Assembly (NCBI GenBank): GCA_905479615.1
Contig: CAJQNH010000039.1
Span: 1-13,488 of the forward strand
DNA length: 13,488 nt
Origin: an uncultured Eudoraea sp.
Lineage (GTDB): Bacteria > Bacteroidota > Bacteroidia > Flavobacteriales > Flavobacteriaceae
Reading direction: 5' to 3'
Within the stretch, counting starts at the first letter, position 1. Each line of letters opens with the position of its first letter. Made by a program: the position numbers and the translations under genes. The notes below the pieces were generated by a model that was not told where the DNA came from, made no database searches, and saw only the letters and a list, made by a program, of their open reading frames with translations. Shown here in pieces: positions 5,285-13,261 of this stretch.

Positions 5285-7042
5285 CTAAGATATGAAATCA
5301 AAATAAGTAAGCAAAATTTTATCGTTTAATAATCGGGGGGTTTTTACCTCTAAAAGTACCGGCGATTTGGAAGATGCATAAAAAGTTGACAAGGCGGTTT
5401 TTAAGGTTTTTTTATCTCCAGCTTCCAGATGATTTATTTTAAATAGAGCGCAAAGTTTTTTCAACTCTAAATCTTGCACTGTCTCAAAGTAGGTCTCAAA
5501 ATTCTGAGAATTCTCCATACCTGGCAGGATTCTGAAAATGCCGCCACCTCCATTATTGATAACTATAATTCTTAAATCGTTGCGCTTATAAGAATTCCAT
5601 AGGCCATTGCTGTCATAAAAGAAACTCAGATCTCCTGTTATTAGTAAGGTTGGATTCACTGAATGAATTGACGAACCAATTGCTGTAGAGGTACTTCCGT
5701 CAATGCCGCTTGTTCCTCTATTGCAATATACGCTAAGTGACGGATCCAAATCAAATAACTGTGCGTATCTTACGGTTGAGCTATTTGCAAGATGTAGTTG
5801 ATAGTTTTCAGGAATGTCAGAACAAATAATTTGAAAAGCCAAAAAATCTGTAAATGGAATTTCACTTATATAAGTTTTCCTTCTACTCAGATATTTTTGT
5901 TTTACTTTATTCCATTTGCTGTAGTAATTGCTTTGCAGTTCAAACCTCTTCTTTAATAAGTTTTCAAAGAACCAATTTTCATCTGCCTTTATGTGCTTTG
6001 TAAGACTAAAGAATGTATCATAAGCTTTTTTACTATTTACATGCCAATGATGTTTTGGTTTATATTTTCTGAGAAATGCTTTTATCTTTTTAGAAACTAT
6101 AAGCCCTCCCATTGTAATTAACAGTTCCGGCTGTAATTCCTTAGCAAGCAATTCTTTGTCCTTAGATTTTTCAATTGGCGCAATTATACTATCTATACTT
6201 GGAAAAAAATTTTGATTATACGTGTTTGAAGTAACTTCTGTAAAAACTATTAAGGAATCGTCATTCGCAAGGATATCTAAATAATCAACATTAATACTAT
6301 CCGGATTATTTACCCCAATAATAAGCATTTTCTTTTCACACGAATTCCAAATTCGGGAAAGATCATCCCAATTGATCTCCTCACTGCACTTCTCAAAAAT
6401 TATAGGATCACAAAATGGGGCGAGCTTCAAATCTTCCACGGCATCATATAAAGGCTCCTCAAAAGGTATGTTTATATGTACAGGGTTGTTTTGGATAATT
6501 GCCGATTTCAAAACATTATTTAACTCAGCATCATTATAACTTTGTATTTGAGACTGTAATTGTTCTAAGATATAATCTTTTGGAAACAAGGAGGGTTCAT
6601 ACTTCTTAACGGTATGAGTAGTATGGGTAATATCTTGCTTTAAATTCGCTGAATAACCAATATGCTTTTCAAATAATGATTCTTGTCTTATGGTCTGACC
6701 ATCACCAATATCAACTTTATAAGCAGGTCTGTCCGCAGATATAATAATAAGCGGTATATCGCTGTAAAAAGCTTCTGCTACGGCAGGGTAATAATTTAAA
6801 AGTGCACTTCCCGAAGTACAAACAGCTATCACAGGCTTTTTTAAGTGTTGCGCCATGCCTAAGGCAAAAAATGCTGCACTACGCTCGTCTACAATGCTAT
6901 AACACGAAAAATATGGGTCATTCGTAAACCCAATGGTCAATGGGGCGTTCCTTGAACCCGGGGAAATTACAACGTTCTTTATACCCCTTGATTTACAATG
7001 GAAAACAACCGATTGAGCCGAAGGAATACTAGAATATTTCAT
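5285..7042 (-). CDS. menD: SEPHCHC synthase MenD (thiamine-diphosphate enzyme)
   Basis: MenD condenses 2-oxoglutarate (after decarboxylation) with isochorismate to give 2-succinyl-5-enolpyruvyl-6-hydroxy-3-cyclohexene-1-carboxylate. The 585-residue length fits, slightly longer than E. coli MenD. The N-terminal pyrimidine-binding domain carries SPGSRNAPLT (27-36) and VDERSAAFFALG from residue 51, with E53 the conserved glutamate that activates the cofactor. The C-terminal domain carries the ThDP/metal motif GDLSFFYDSNGLW (from 470) and NNGGGGIF (496-503). The frame is open to a TTG at 7069, but the ATG at 7042 starts at the family's usual N-terminus and is preferred. It lies 49 bp after menF in the same direction; a TATTTTTG box at 7057-7050 sits unusually close to the start and may be chance. 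Confidence 0.96.
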   Translation of the reverse strand: MKYSSIPSAQSVVFHCKSRGIKNVVISPGSRNAPLTIGFTNDPYFSCYSIVDERSAAFFALGMAQHLKKPVIAVCTSGSALLNYYPAVAEAFYSDIPLIIISADRPAYKVDIGDGQTIRQESLFEKHIGYSANLKQDITHTTHTVKKYEPSLFPKDYILEQLQSQIQSYNDAELNNVLKSAIIQNNPVHINIPFEEPLYDAVEDLKLAPFCDPIIFEKCSEEINWDDLSRIWNSCEKKMLIIGVNNPDSINVDYLDILANDDSLIVFTEVTSNTYNQNFFPSIDSIIAPIEKSKDKELLAKELQPELLITMGGLIVSKKIKAFLRKYKPKHHWHVNSKKAYDTFFSLTKHIKADENWFFENLLKKRFELQSNYYSKWNKVKQKYLSRRKTYISEIPFTDFLAFQIICSDIPENYQLHLANSSTVRYAQLFDLDPSLSVYCNRGTSGIDGSTSTAIGSSIHSVNPTLLITGDLSFFYDSNGLWNSYKRNDLRIIVINNGGGGIFRILPGMENSQNFETYFETVQDLELKKLCALFKINHLEAGDKKTLKTALSTFYASSKSPVLLEVKTPRLLNDKILLTYFDFIS

Positions 7043-7091
7043 GGGCACCACAAAAATACGACGGAACAATGTGTAAATCCTATCAAATGAC

Positions 7092-8141
7092 TTAATTAAA
7101 TATCATATTTAGCATGGTTTCGCTTTTATGAACTGTTTCTATCCACTCTTGTTGAGCATTAGAGCCGGCTGTTATTCCACCCCCAATATAAAGGAAAGCC
7201 AAATCATCTTTTATTTGCATACAACGAAGGTTAACAAAGAGATGCGAAGTTTTGTTATTGTCAATATTCAGTTCTCCTAAAAATCCGGTGTAAAATTCCC
7301 GATCATAATTCTCGTTCCTTTTAATAAATGCTTCTGCTTCACTTACAGGAAAGCCACAAATAGCTGGTGTGGGATGTAATGCCTGAATTATACTTTTTAA
7401 TGCCAAATCACCAATTGTTCCCCAAATTTTAGTGTTTAGATGCCATAAACTACCTGCCCTAACAGAATTCACCTTTCCAATTGCCAAATCAGGGATGTAA
7501 CCACTGAGTTGTTGAACTATGTGTTGGGTAACCATATCCTGCTCTTCTTTTTCTTTTTTACCCCATGAAGGTTTATTAGTGGTTGTACTCTTTTTGGTAC
7601 CTGCAAGGGACATGGTTACCAAAGTCGAATTTTGTTTAAGAAAAAGTAATTCGGGAGTAGCGCCTATCCAAAGACCTATTTTTGGATGGTACCACAAATA
7701 ACAAAAGGCATCAAGATAACTATCAAGGACTTTTCTAAATATTTGAATAGGTGAGGAATTATTGGGTACCACTATCTTTCGTGATAGCACTACTTTCTTG
7801 AATTTATTATTTTCAATATCTTCAATCCCCTTATTTACAATTTCGATATGGTATTTCCTCCCCTCTCCGGAAATTGCTCCGAGGTTGGGAGTATCAAATT
7901 TAAAATCCCTTATTTGATATTCATGCGAATAGATTTTATCTGCGGGAATTAGCACTGCCGGAGACTTCTTATTATAAGGGGCGAAAACAAATCCTTTCTC
8001 GCTAAAATCATTTATATGATGCAGAGTAGTATCATGTTGGAAAATTGAGATTACTTCATTGGTATTAGGTTTTCTGTAAACAACAACGGGTAATTCACTT
8101 TTTAAGTGATTTTCAATTATACCAATGTGTTCTAAAAACAT
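7092..8141 (-). CDS. menF: Isochorismate synthase MenF
   Basis: Converts chorismate to isochorismate, the first committed step of the classical menaquinone route. The 349-residue protein is a chorismate-binding-family enzyme with the conserved series KKVVLSRK (115-122, the lysine acting as general base in the family), GATPELLF (160-167), SLAGTK (178-183), HLNTKIWG, LHPTPAICGFP (255-265), REFYTGFLG and GGGITAGS (320-327). No amidotransferase or lyase extension is present, which excludes anthranilate synthase and salicylate synthase layouts. EntC-type function is possible in principle, but the adjacent menD and menI decide for menaquinone. I choose the ATG at 8141, one base after the menI stop (TAG-C-ATG); the frame extends to a TTG at 8162 inside menI, which is less likely. 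Confidence 0.94.
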   Translation of the reverse strand: MFLEHIGIIENHLKSELPVVVYRKPNTNEVISIFQHDTTLHHINDFSEKGFVFAPYNKKSPAVLIPADKIYSHEYQIRDFKFDTPNLGAISGEGRKYHIEIVNKGIEDIENNKFKKVVLSRKIVVPNNSSPIQIFRKVLDSYLDAFCYLWYHPKIGLWIGATPELLFLKQNSTLVTMSLAGTKKSTTTNKPSWGKKEKEEQDMVTQHIVQQLSGYIPDLAIGKVNSVRAGSLWHLNTKIWGTIGDLALKSIIQALHPTPAICGFPVSEAEAFIKRNENYDREFYTGFLGELNIDNNKTSHLFVNLRCMQIKDDLAFLYIGGGITAGSNAQQEWIETVHKSETMLNMIFN

Positions 8142-8142
8142 G

Positions 8143-8565
8143 CTAGGCTCTTGGTAGGGCAATAGTGGTTAATTTACATATTGAAATGAGGTTACCTTCC
8201 TTGTCTGTTATTCTAATATCCCACAACTGCGTAGTTCTGCCTTTATGGATAATTGTGGCTCTGGCGTATACCTCCCCTTCACTTATGCTCCTTACGTGAT
8301 TTGCTGATGTTTCAATACCACGTACAAATACTTTTTGAGCATCCAGAAATACATAAGAAGCAGCACTTCCTACACTTTCGGCCAGAGCAACTGTTGCACC
8401 GCCATGAAGCACACCATCAGGTTGGTGAACCTTTGAACTTACCGGCATCTTAGCTACAAGGTAATTTTCACCTACATCAACAAATTCAATTTCCAAGGTT
8501 TCCATCAGGGTGTTTTTACAAATATCATTGCAAACCTTTAGTATTTTGTCCTTGTATTCGTCCAT
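8143..8565 (-). CDS. menI: Hotdog-fold DHNA-CoA thioesterase (MenI/PaaI family)
   Basis: A 140-residue single hotdog-domain thioesterase. Residues 48-68 carry the active-site helix with H54-G-G and the catalytic E63 in ALAESVGSA, then IETSANHVRS (84-93) and GRTTQLWDI. Both the sequence and the residue numbering follow E. coli MenI (YdiI), which hydrolyses 1,4-dihydroxy-2-naphthoyl-CoA; a phenylacetyl-CoA thioesterase of the PaaI type is the alternative. Its place as first gene before menF and menD supports the menaquinone role. The frame is open to a TTG at 8613, but the ATG at 8565 gives the normal family N-terminus. The stop is one base from the menF ATG, so coupling is likely. The promoter region is shared with the divergent hydrolase gene. 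Confidence 0.85.
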   Translation of the reverse strand: MDEYKDKILKVCNDICKNTLMETLEIEFVDVGENYLVAKMPVSSKVHQPDGVLHGGATVALAESVGSAASYVFLDAQKVFVRGIETSANHVRSISEGEVYARATIIHKGRTTQLWDIRITDKEGNLISICKLTTIALPRA

Positions 8566-8570
8566 AGAAA

Positions 8571-8588
8571 TAATTTTGCGTAAAATTA
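8571..8588. promoter_or_regulatory. Palindrome in the menI / hydrolase divergent promoter region
   Basis: TAATTTT (8571-8577) and AAAATTA (8582-8588) form a perfect 7-bp inverted repeat around GCGT. The plus-strand arm reads TAATTTTG, an exact TAnnTTTG box for the hydrolase gene (ATG 46 bp downstream of the box end); the minus-strand arm reads TAATTTTA, a near match for menI. TTG elements exist at 8546-8548 (plus, spacing 22) and about 22 bp from the minus box, a little long. It may be two face-to-face promoters, an operator, or both. Confidence 0.4.
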
Positions 8589-8623
8589 AGCATTCAAATG
8601 CAACTAATAACAATTGAAATAGT

Positions 8624-9274
8624 ATGAGTAATAAACCATTGGAAAAATCTGTTAGTTATAAAAGCACAAATACCTATGAAACATTAAATGACCTTACAGA
8701 TAAAACAAAAAATGTATGGATAGTTTTTCATGGAATCGGGTATTTGAGCAAGTATTTTCTAAAATATTTTGATGAACTAAATGCTATTGATAATTACATT
8801 ATTGCCCCGCAGGCACCTTCTAAATATTATTTAAATAACTCCTATAAACACGTTGGTGCCAGTTGGTTAACTAAAGAAAATACTGAAACGGAAATAGTTA
8901 ATAATCTCAACTATCTTGATGCCATTCTGGAAGAGGAAACGATCCTTTCCTCTCTTAACATTATTATATTTGGATATTCCCAGGGAGTCTCGATGGCCGC
9001 AAGATGGGTGGCTCAGCGTAAAATTGTATGTGATCAATTAGTGCTTTATGCCGGTGGTATACCAAATGAATTAAATGAGAATGATTTTGCGCATTTAGAA
9101 ACTAATACTCAGATAACTATAATTATCGGTAATCAAGACGAGTATCTTACAAAGGAGCGCTTATCCATTGAGAGGGAAAAAAGCCGGACCATATTTAAAG
9201 GCAGGGCAAAAGAACATATTTTTGATGGAGGTCATATCGTAAAAAAAGAACTTATTAATAATTTGATTATATGA
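8624..9274 (+). CDS. Alpha/beta-hydrolase, probable carboxylesterase/phospholipase type
   Basis: A 216-residue cytoplasmic alpha/beta hydrolase of the small esterase kind. The oxyanion-hole segment is FHGIGYLS (35-42), the nucleophile elbow GYSQG has S119, the acid is D172 in IGNQDEYLT and the base is H204 in FDGGHIV, so the full triad is in the expected order and spacing. No signal peptide or lid domain is visible. The substrate cannot be read from sequence. The gene diverges from menI and its TGA overlaps the ATG of the acetyltransferase gene (ATGA at 9271-9274), so the two are translated as a pair. The ATG at 8624 is the natural start. Confidence 0.88.
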   Translation: MSNKPLEKSVSYKSTNTYETLNDLTDKTKNVWIVFHGIGYLSKYFLKYFDELNAIDNYIIAPQAPSKYYLNNSYKHVGASWLTKENTETEIVNNLNYLDAILEEETILSSLNIIIFGYSQGVSMAARWVAQRKIVCDQLVLYAGGIPNELNENDFAHLETNTQITIIIGNQDEYLTKERLSIEREKSRTIFKGRAKEHIFDGGHIVKKELINNLII

Positions 9275-9849
9275 TAAAACCAATAATTCTGGAAAATGAT
9301 CACTCAAGACTTTCTCCTCTCACTCTGGACAACCATATCAATCTGTTATCAATAGCTGCTGAGCATAAACTTGTTCAATATTCCCCATCTGATATAGAAT
9401 CTCCCGCGGCTCTTAGGAATTACGTTGAAATAGCCCTTGATCAACAGAAACAAGGTTCCTCGCTTCCTTTTATTATCTACGATAAAAAAGCCATGGCTTT
9501 TGCCGGATGTACCAGATATATGAATATAGATCATAAAAACAAGGTGTTGGAAATTGGCTCTACATGGATAGGTGAAAAATTTCAGGGTAGCGGTCTTAAT
9601 GCACAAATGAAACATCTCTTAATTAATTATGCATTTAAGAAACTTGGATTTGAAAAAGTTTCCTTCAGGATTGATGAACGAAATTTACAATCAAGAAAAG
9701 CGGTGGAAAAGCTGGGGGCCGTTCTGGAAGGAATTCTCAGAGAGAATGTCTATTTACTAGATGGTTATAAAAGGAATACCTGCTGTTATGGTATCCTAAT
9801 AAATGAATGGGATAATTTTCTTCAGCAGGATAAGAAAGTAAAAAAATGA
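9271..9849 (+). CDS. GNAT-family N-acetyltransferase (RimJ/RimL type)
   Basis: A 192-residue acetyltransferase of the Acetyltransf_3 kind. The acetyl-CoA pyrophosphate loop is GEKFQGSGLNAQMK (101-114), matching the Q/RxxGxG/A motif; it is followed by the helix-turn NYAFKKLGFEKVSFRID and the family signature ERNLQSRKAVEKLGAVLEG (136-154). The N-terminal part (L5-T18, then helices to about 60) is the usual substrate-binding side. Relatives acetylate protein N-termini, amino-acid derivatives or small amines; the substrate here is open. It starts inside the hydrolase stop codon and its own TGA overlaps the ATG of a dead VOC gene (ATGA at 9846-9849), so the three once formed a chained operon. Confidence 0.88.
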   Translation: MIKPIILENDHSRLSPLTLDNHINLLSIAAEHKLVQYSPSDIESPAALRNYVEIALDQQKQGSSLPFIIYDKKAMAFAGCTRYMNIDHKNKVLEIGSTWIGEKFQGSGLNAQMKHLLINYAFKKLGFEKVSFRIDERNLQSRKAVEKLGAVLEGILRENVYLLDGYKRNTCCYGILINEWDNFLQQDKKVKK

Positions 9850-10103
9850 AACAGTCTATTTTATCAATTAGCCTTATAGTAAAAGATTAAGATAACGCAA
9901 TAGAATTTTATACCAAAAAGTTGAATTTTTTAATAGCTGAAGACACTAGACTTGAATAAAATAAAAAATAGCTTACATTATCTCCAAGGGGAAATAATTT
10001 ATATTACCTTCTTGTGGTAAAAGCTTATGGCGAGGAGGAGTAGGATGTGGAAACGTAGCTTTTTTTTAAGGACCTCTATGGCAATTTACGGGATTTAATT
10101 TAA
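9846..10103 (+). pseudogene. Degraded VOC-family (glyoxalase/bleomycin-resistance-like) gene
   Basis: In the frame that starts at ATG 9846 the translation is clearly a VOC protein broken by stops: MKQSILSISLIVKD, stop, DNAIEFYTKKLNFLIAEDT, then LSPRGNN and near the end KDLYGNLRDLI. Internal in-frame stops are at codons 15, 38, 42, 66 and 71 before the natural-looking end at codon 86 (10101). VOC proteins of this kind are normally about 125-135 residues, so some 45 codons are also missing, mostly between codons 71 and 75. No frame change is needed to read from start to end, so decay came by base changes and an in-frame-length deletion. The ATG overlaps the acetyltransferase stop. Confidence 0.88.
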
Positions 10104-10123
10104 CTGTTTAAAGAGAAATGTTG

Positions 10124-11068
10124 TTATTCTTCAGTTTTGATTAGTTCATCCTTATAATAGGTAATACTTCGCGTAGTAAAAAGATTTTCTGGTGTAATGA
10201 TCTTTTTAACCCAATTACCCTTCTCTTCACCATCAAATTGGTAGATATAATTTTTCGTATTGACAGATTTATCAATTTTTGCAACCTCTTTTGAAAGCAA
10301 GCCCGAAGCATCATACGTATAATTAATAGTCTTAATGGTTACAAATGACTTCTTATTTTCATCATAAGTAAATTCCTTTAAAGAGGTCAATCTGTCTTCC
10401 AAATCATAAATCTGCTCTTTCGCTTTATTGGGAATTCCCTCAAGAAAATCTTTGGTCAAAACTATCTTGTTCTTTATACCTTTTCTATTCTTTTTAAAAG
10501 AAGTTCTTATCGATTTAAGAATTACGCCACTTAATAAATAGGTTATTGTGGTTTCACCCTTATAAATTTTATAGTCAATATTTGTTTCGTCTAATCCTTC
10601 ATTGTTAGACCTGACAATTTCTATGAGATTACCATCCTCATTATAAGAATATTCATAGATGTCCATAACGTCACCGGTATAAGAAATAATTTTTTCTGAA
10701 ACTTTTTTATTTTCCGTAGTATCAACTTCATAAAAATGTGCAATTGAAGTCTGTTTAACAAATTCACCTTCGCGATAAATTTCATCGCGCTTTTCCATCA
10801 ACTGTCCGTTCATATATTTATAATATGTAATATCGTAATCGGTTTCATTATAGCGCGTTAAATTTTTAGTGAGTAAGCCTTCCCTATTGAATTCAAACTC
10901 TTCTTTGCCATAATCAGCAATAACCAGGCAAGACTTTACCGTTCCCCGAAGGTCAAAATCTTTTAATGTAAAGATTTGTGGTTCCTGGGTAAAAGTCTTT
11001 AAGGGCAATAAGAAAAATCCTATAACCGATATTATCCTAAAGATGTAAGTAGCGTAGTTTTTTTGCAT
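10124..11068 (-). CDS. Secreted YD-repeat-like protein of unknown function
   Basis: A 314-residue protein with an N-terminal signal peptide (hydrophobic IFRIISVIGFFLLPL at 9-23, cleavage probably after TFTQ at 28) and no lipobox cysteine. The rest is a series of beta-rich repeats of the RHS/YD kind, with Tyr-x-Tyr followed by D/N-x-x-G-x-L and a charged strand: FEFNREGLLTKNL (58-70), YEYSYNEDGNLIEIV (138-152), YDLEDRLTSLKEF (221-233), YTYDASGLLSKEV (250-262) and YQFDGEEKGNWVKKI (276-290). Such short YD proteins are common and uncharacterised in Flavobacteriia; there is no toxin domain or RHS core shell. The gene stands alone, converging on the VOC pseudogene with a 20-bp gap. A TAATTTTG box (11081-11074) lies very close to the ATG. 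Confidence 0.8.
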   Translation of the reverse strand: MQKNYATYIFRIISVIGFFLLPLKTFTQEPQIFTLKDFDLRGTVKSCLVIADYGKEEFEFNREGLLTKNLTRYNETDYDITYYKYMNGQLMEKRDEIYREGEFVKQTSIAHFYEVDTTENKKVSEKIISYTGDVMDIYEYSYNEDGNLIEIVRSNNEGLDETNIDYKIYKGETTITYLLSGVILKSIRTSFKKNRKGIKNKIVLTKDFLEGIPNKAKEQIYDLEDRLTSLKEFTYDENKKSFVTIKTINYTYDASGLLSKEVAKIDKSVNTKNYIYQFDGEEKGNWVKKIITPENLFTTRSITYYKDELIKTEE

Positions 11069-11124
11069 TGAAACAAAATTACTTCTTTATACTTCAACAT
11101 GAAAACAAATAGTATACCTAAAAT

Positions 11125-11150
11125 AAAAAAGGGCGGAATAACCGCCCTTT
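11125..11150 (-). terminator. Intrinsic terminator after dnaK
   Basis: On the minus strand AAAGGGCGG (11150-11142) pairs with CCGCCCTTT (11136-11128) around a five-base loop, followed by T residues to 11125. It lies 26 bases after the dnaK stop. The plus-strand flank (TTTCTTT) is weaker. Confidence 0.88.
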
Positions 11151-11175
11151 CTTTAAACCCACTTTAAAATTCCTT

Positions 11176-13083
11176 TTACTTTACTTCCTCAAAATCTACA
11201 TCTTCTACATTATCACCTTCTTTTGTATCTTCAGAAGCCGTTTCTTCGCCATTAGATGATCCTCCGTCCTGCTGAGCTTCAGCCTGGGCCTTATACATCT
11301 CTTCAGATGCAACCTTCCAAGCTTCATTAATTTTATCCAGTGCAGATGTTATAACGTCAACATCTTTACCTTCATAGGCTGTTTTCAGTTCTGCTAAGGC
11401 ATCTTCAATAGGCTTTTTCTTGTCTTCAGATAATTTATCTCCAAACTCAGTTAATTGTTTCTCGGTCTGGAATATCATACTATCTGCCTCATTCATTTTA
11501 TCAGCAATTTCTTTTGCTTTTTTATCAGATTCTGCGTTAGCTTCTGCCTCTGCCTTCATTTTCTTAATTTCCTCATCAGTAAGTCCGGAAGAAGCTTCAA
11601 TTCTGATATCCTGAGTCTTATTTGTAGCCTTATCTGTAGCCGACACCTTTATAATACCATTAGCATCTATATCAAAAGTAACTTCGATCTGAGGTATCCC
11701 TCTTTGTGATGGTGGAATTCCATCCAAATGGAATCGTCCAATAGTCTTATTATCTGTAGCCATTGGTCTTTCTCCCTGTAAAACATGGATCTCAACCGAT
11801 GGCTGGTTGTCCGCAGCAGTCGAAAATACTTGTGATTTTTTTGTTGGAATAGTGGTATTTGATTCAATTAATTTGGTCATTACTCCTCCCATGGTCTCAA
11901 TTCCAAGAGACAATGGAGTAACATCCAATAGCAAGACATCTTTCACGTCTCCAGTAAGAACTCCTCCCTGGATAGCGGCTCCAACAGCCACAACTTCATC
12001 CGGGTTGACTCCTTTTGATGGTTTTTTACCAAAAAACTTCTCAACAGCTTCCTGAACTGCAGGAATCCTGGTAGACCCTCCAACTAAAATAATTTCATCA
12101 ATATCGCTTTTTGAAAGTCCTGCAGCTTTTAAAGCCGTTTCACAAGGTTTAATAGTTCTTTTGACCAAATCAGCGATTAATTGCTCAAATTTAGAACGAG
12201 TCAATGTAACCACAAGGTGTTTAGGTCCGGAAGCTGTTGCCGTCACATAGGGAAGATTAATTTCAGTTTGTGCAGAAGTAGACAATTCAATTTTGGCTTT
12301 TTCTGCTGCCTCACGTAATCTCTGTAACGCCATAGGATCTTTTCGTAGATCTATACTCTCTTCCTTGTTAAATTCATCTGCTAACCAGTCAATAACTTTT
12401 TGATCAACATCATCGCCTCCCAAATGAGTATCCCCATCTGTTGACAAGACTTCAAAAACTCCATCTCCTAATTCCAAAATGGAAACGTCATGCGTACCTC
12501 CACCGAAATCGAATACTACAATTTTCTGATCCTTGTGCTTCTTATCTAGCCCGTAAGCCAAAGAAGCAGCTGTAGGCTCATTAATAATTCTTTCTACCTT
12601 TAGGCCAGCAATTTCTCCTGCCTCTTTAGTTGCCTGTCTTTGTGCGTCATTAAAATAAGCAGGAACTGTAATTACAGCAGAAGTAACGGCCTGACCTAAA
12701 TAATCTTCAGCAGTTTTTTTCATTTTTTGTAACACCATTGCAGAAATCTCCTGAGGCGTGTATAAACGTCCATCAATATCTACTCTTGGTGTATTATTGT
12801 CTCCTTTTACCACTTTATAAGGTACTCTGTCAACTTCTTTTTGACACTCTGAGAATTTATTCCCCATAAAACGTTTAATGGAATAAATTGTGTTATGTGG
12901 ATTAGTAACTGCTTGTCTTTTAGCAGGATCACCAACCTTAATTTCACCACCTTCTACAAAAGCAACAACAGAGGGTGTAGTGCGCTTACCTTCTGCATTG
13001 GGTATCACAACAGGCTCATTGCCTTCCATTACAGAAACGCATGAGTTTGTTGTTCCTAAATCTATTCCTATAATCTTGCTCAT
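11176..13083 (-). CDS. dnaK: Hsp70 chaperone DnaK
   Basis: The 635-residue length and sequence are typical of bacterial DnaK, the ATP-driven chaperone that works with DnaJ and GrpE in the cytoplasm. The ATPase domain carries phosphate loop 1 IGIDLGTTNSCV (5-16), DFGGGTHDVS and VGGSTRIPAVQ. The linker DVLLLDVTPLSLGIET leads to the beta-sandwich substrate-binding domain and then the helical lid, which is rich in Lys, Glu and Ala. The C-terminus ends in the conserved acidic tail NVEDVDFEEVK. The phosphate-2 motif reads GGGTHDVS where many DnaK have GGGTFDVS. Start ATG at 13083. No dnaJ or grpE lies in the window: the gene is alone between its own promoter region and a strong terminator. Confidence 0.98.
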   Translation of the reverse strand: MSKIIGIDLGTTNSCVSVMEGNEPVVIPNAEGKRTTPSVVAFVEGGEIKVGDPAKRQAVTNPHNTIYSIKRFMGNKFSECQKEVDRVPYKVVKGDNNTPRVDIDGRLYTPQEISAMVLQKMKKTAEDYLGQAVTSAVITVPAYFNDAQRQATKEAGEIAGLKVERIINEPTAASLAYGLDKKHKDQKIVVFDFGGGTHDVSILELGDGVFEVLSTDGDTHLGGDDVDQKVIDWLADEFNKEESIDLRKDPMALQRLREAAEKAKIELSTSAQTEINLPYVTATASGPKHLVVTLTRSKFEQLIADLVKRTIKPCETALKAAGLSKSDIDEIILVGGSTRIPAVQEAVEKFFGKKPSKGVNPDEVVAVGAAIQGGVLTGDVKDVLLLDVTPLSLGIETMGGVMTKLIESNTTIPTKKSQVFSTAADNQPSVEIHVLQGERPMATDNKTIGRFHLDGIPPSQRGIPQIEVTFDIDANGIIKVSATDKATNKTQDIRIEASSGLTDEEIKKMKAEAEANAESDKKAKEIADKMNEADSMIFQTEKQLTEFGDKLSEDKKKPIEDALAELKTAYEGKDVDVITSALDKINEAWKVASEEMYKAQAEAQQDGGSSNGEETASEDTKEGDNVEDVDFEEVK

Positions 13084-13161
13084 CTTTATTTTATTAAGTT
13101 AATGTTTATCTATATTTCAATGTTTTATTAAATGACAAACAGTATGCCAACCGAAAAAAAC

Positions 13162-13191
13162 TGACAGGATGTCATTAATACCGCAAATATA
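13162..13191 (-). promoter_or_regulatory. dnaK promoter region with TGACA-N3-TGTCA palindrome
   Basis: On the minus strand TATATTTG (13191-13184) is an exact TAnnTTTG box, 100 bp before the dnaK ATG. A perfect inverted repeat, TGACA-GGA-TGTCA on the plus strand (13162-13174), follows about 10 bp downstream, around the likely transcript start. Alternatively the palindrome is the upstream half of a promoter whose -10 is TACTGTTTG (about 20 bp further on). Another TGTCA occurs on the minus strand just after that. No CIRCE (HrcA) element is seen. Confidence 0.4.
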
Positions 13192-13261
13192 AATGAGGTG
13201 TATTCTTGTAGAATGTAAATTTAAAGGGGCTTGAATAAGTAAGAATTACAATATTTCAGAT

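Noticed and set aside
5251..5301. N-terminal extension of the DUF2853 protein to 5301
   Set aside because: The added residues overlap the menD coding end and are not family-like; the internal ATG at 5250 gives the normal N-terminus.
7050..7057. TATTTTTG -7 box in front of menD
   Set aside because: It is an exact match but only 8 bp before the ATG, which would give an almost leaderless mRNA, and menD lies within a compact same-strand cluster. Such boxes are frequent by chance in AT-rich DNA, so it is not listed as a promoter.
11420..12055. Plus-strand frames of 60-85 codons opposite dnaK
   Set aside because: They are antisense shadows of a highly conserved, biased coding sequence.
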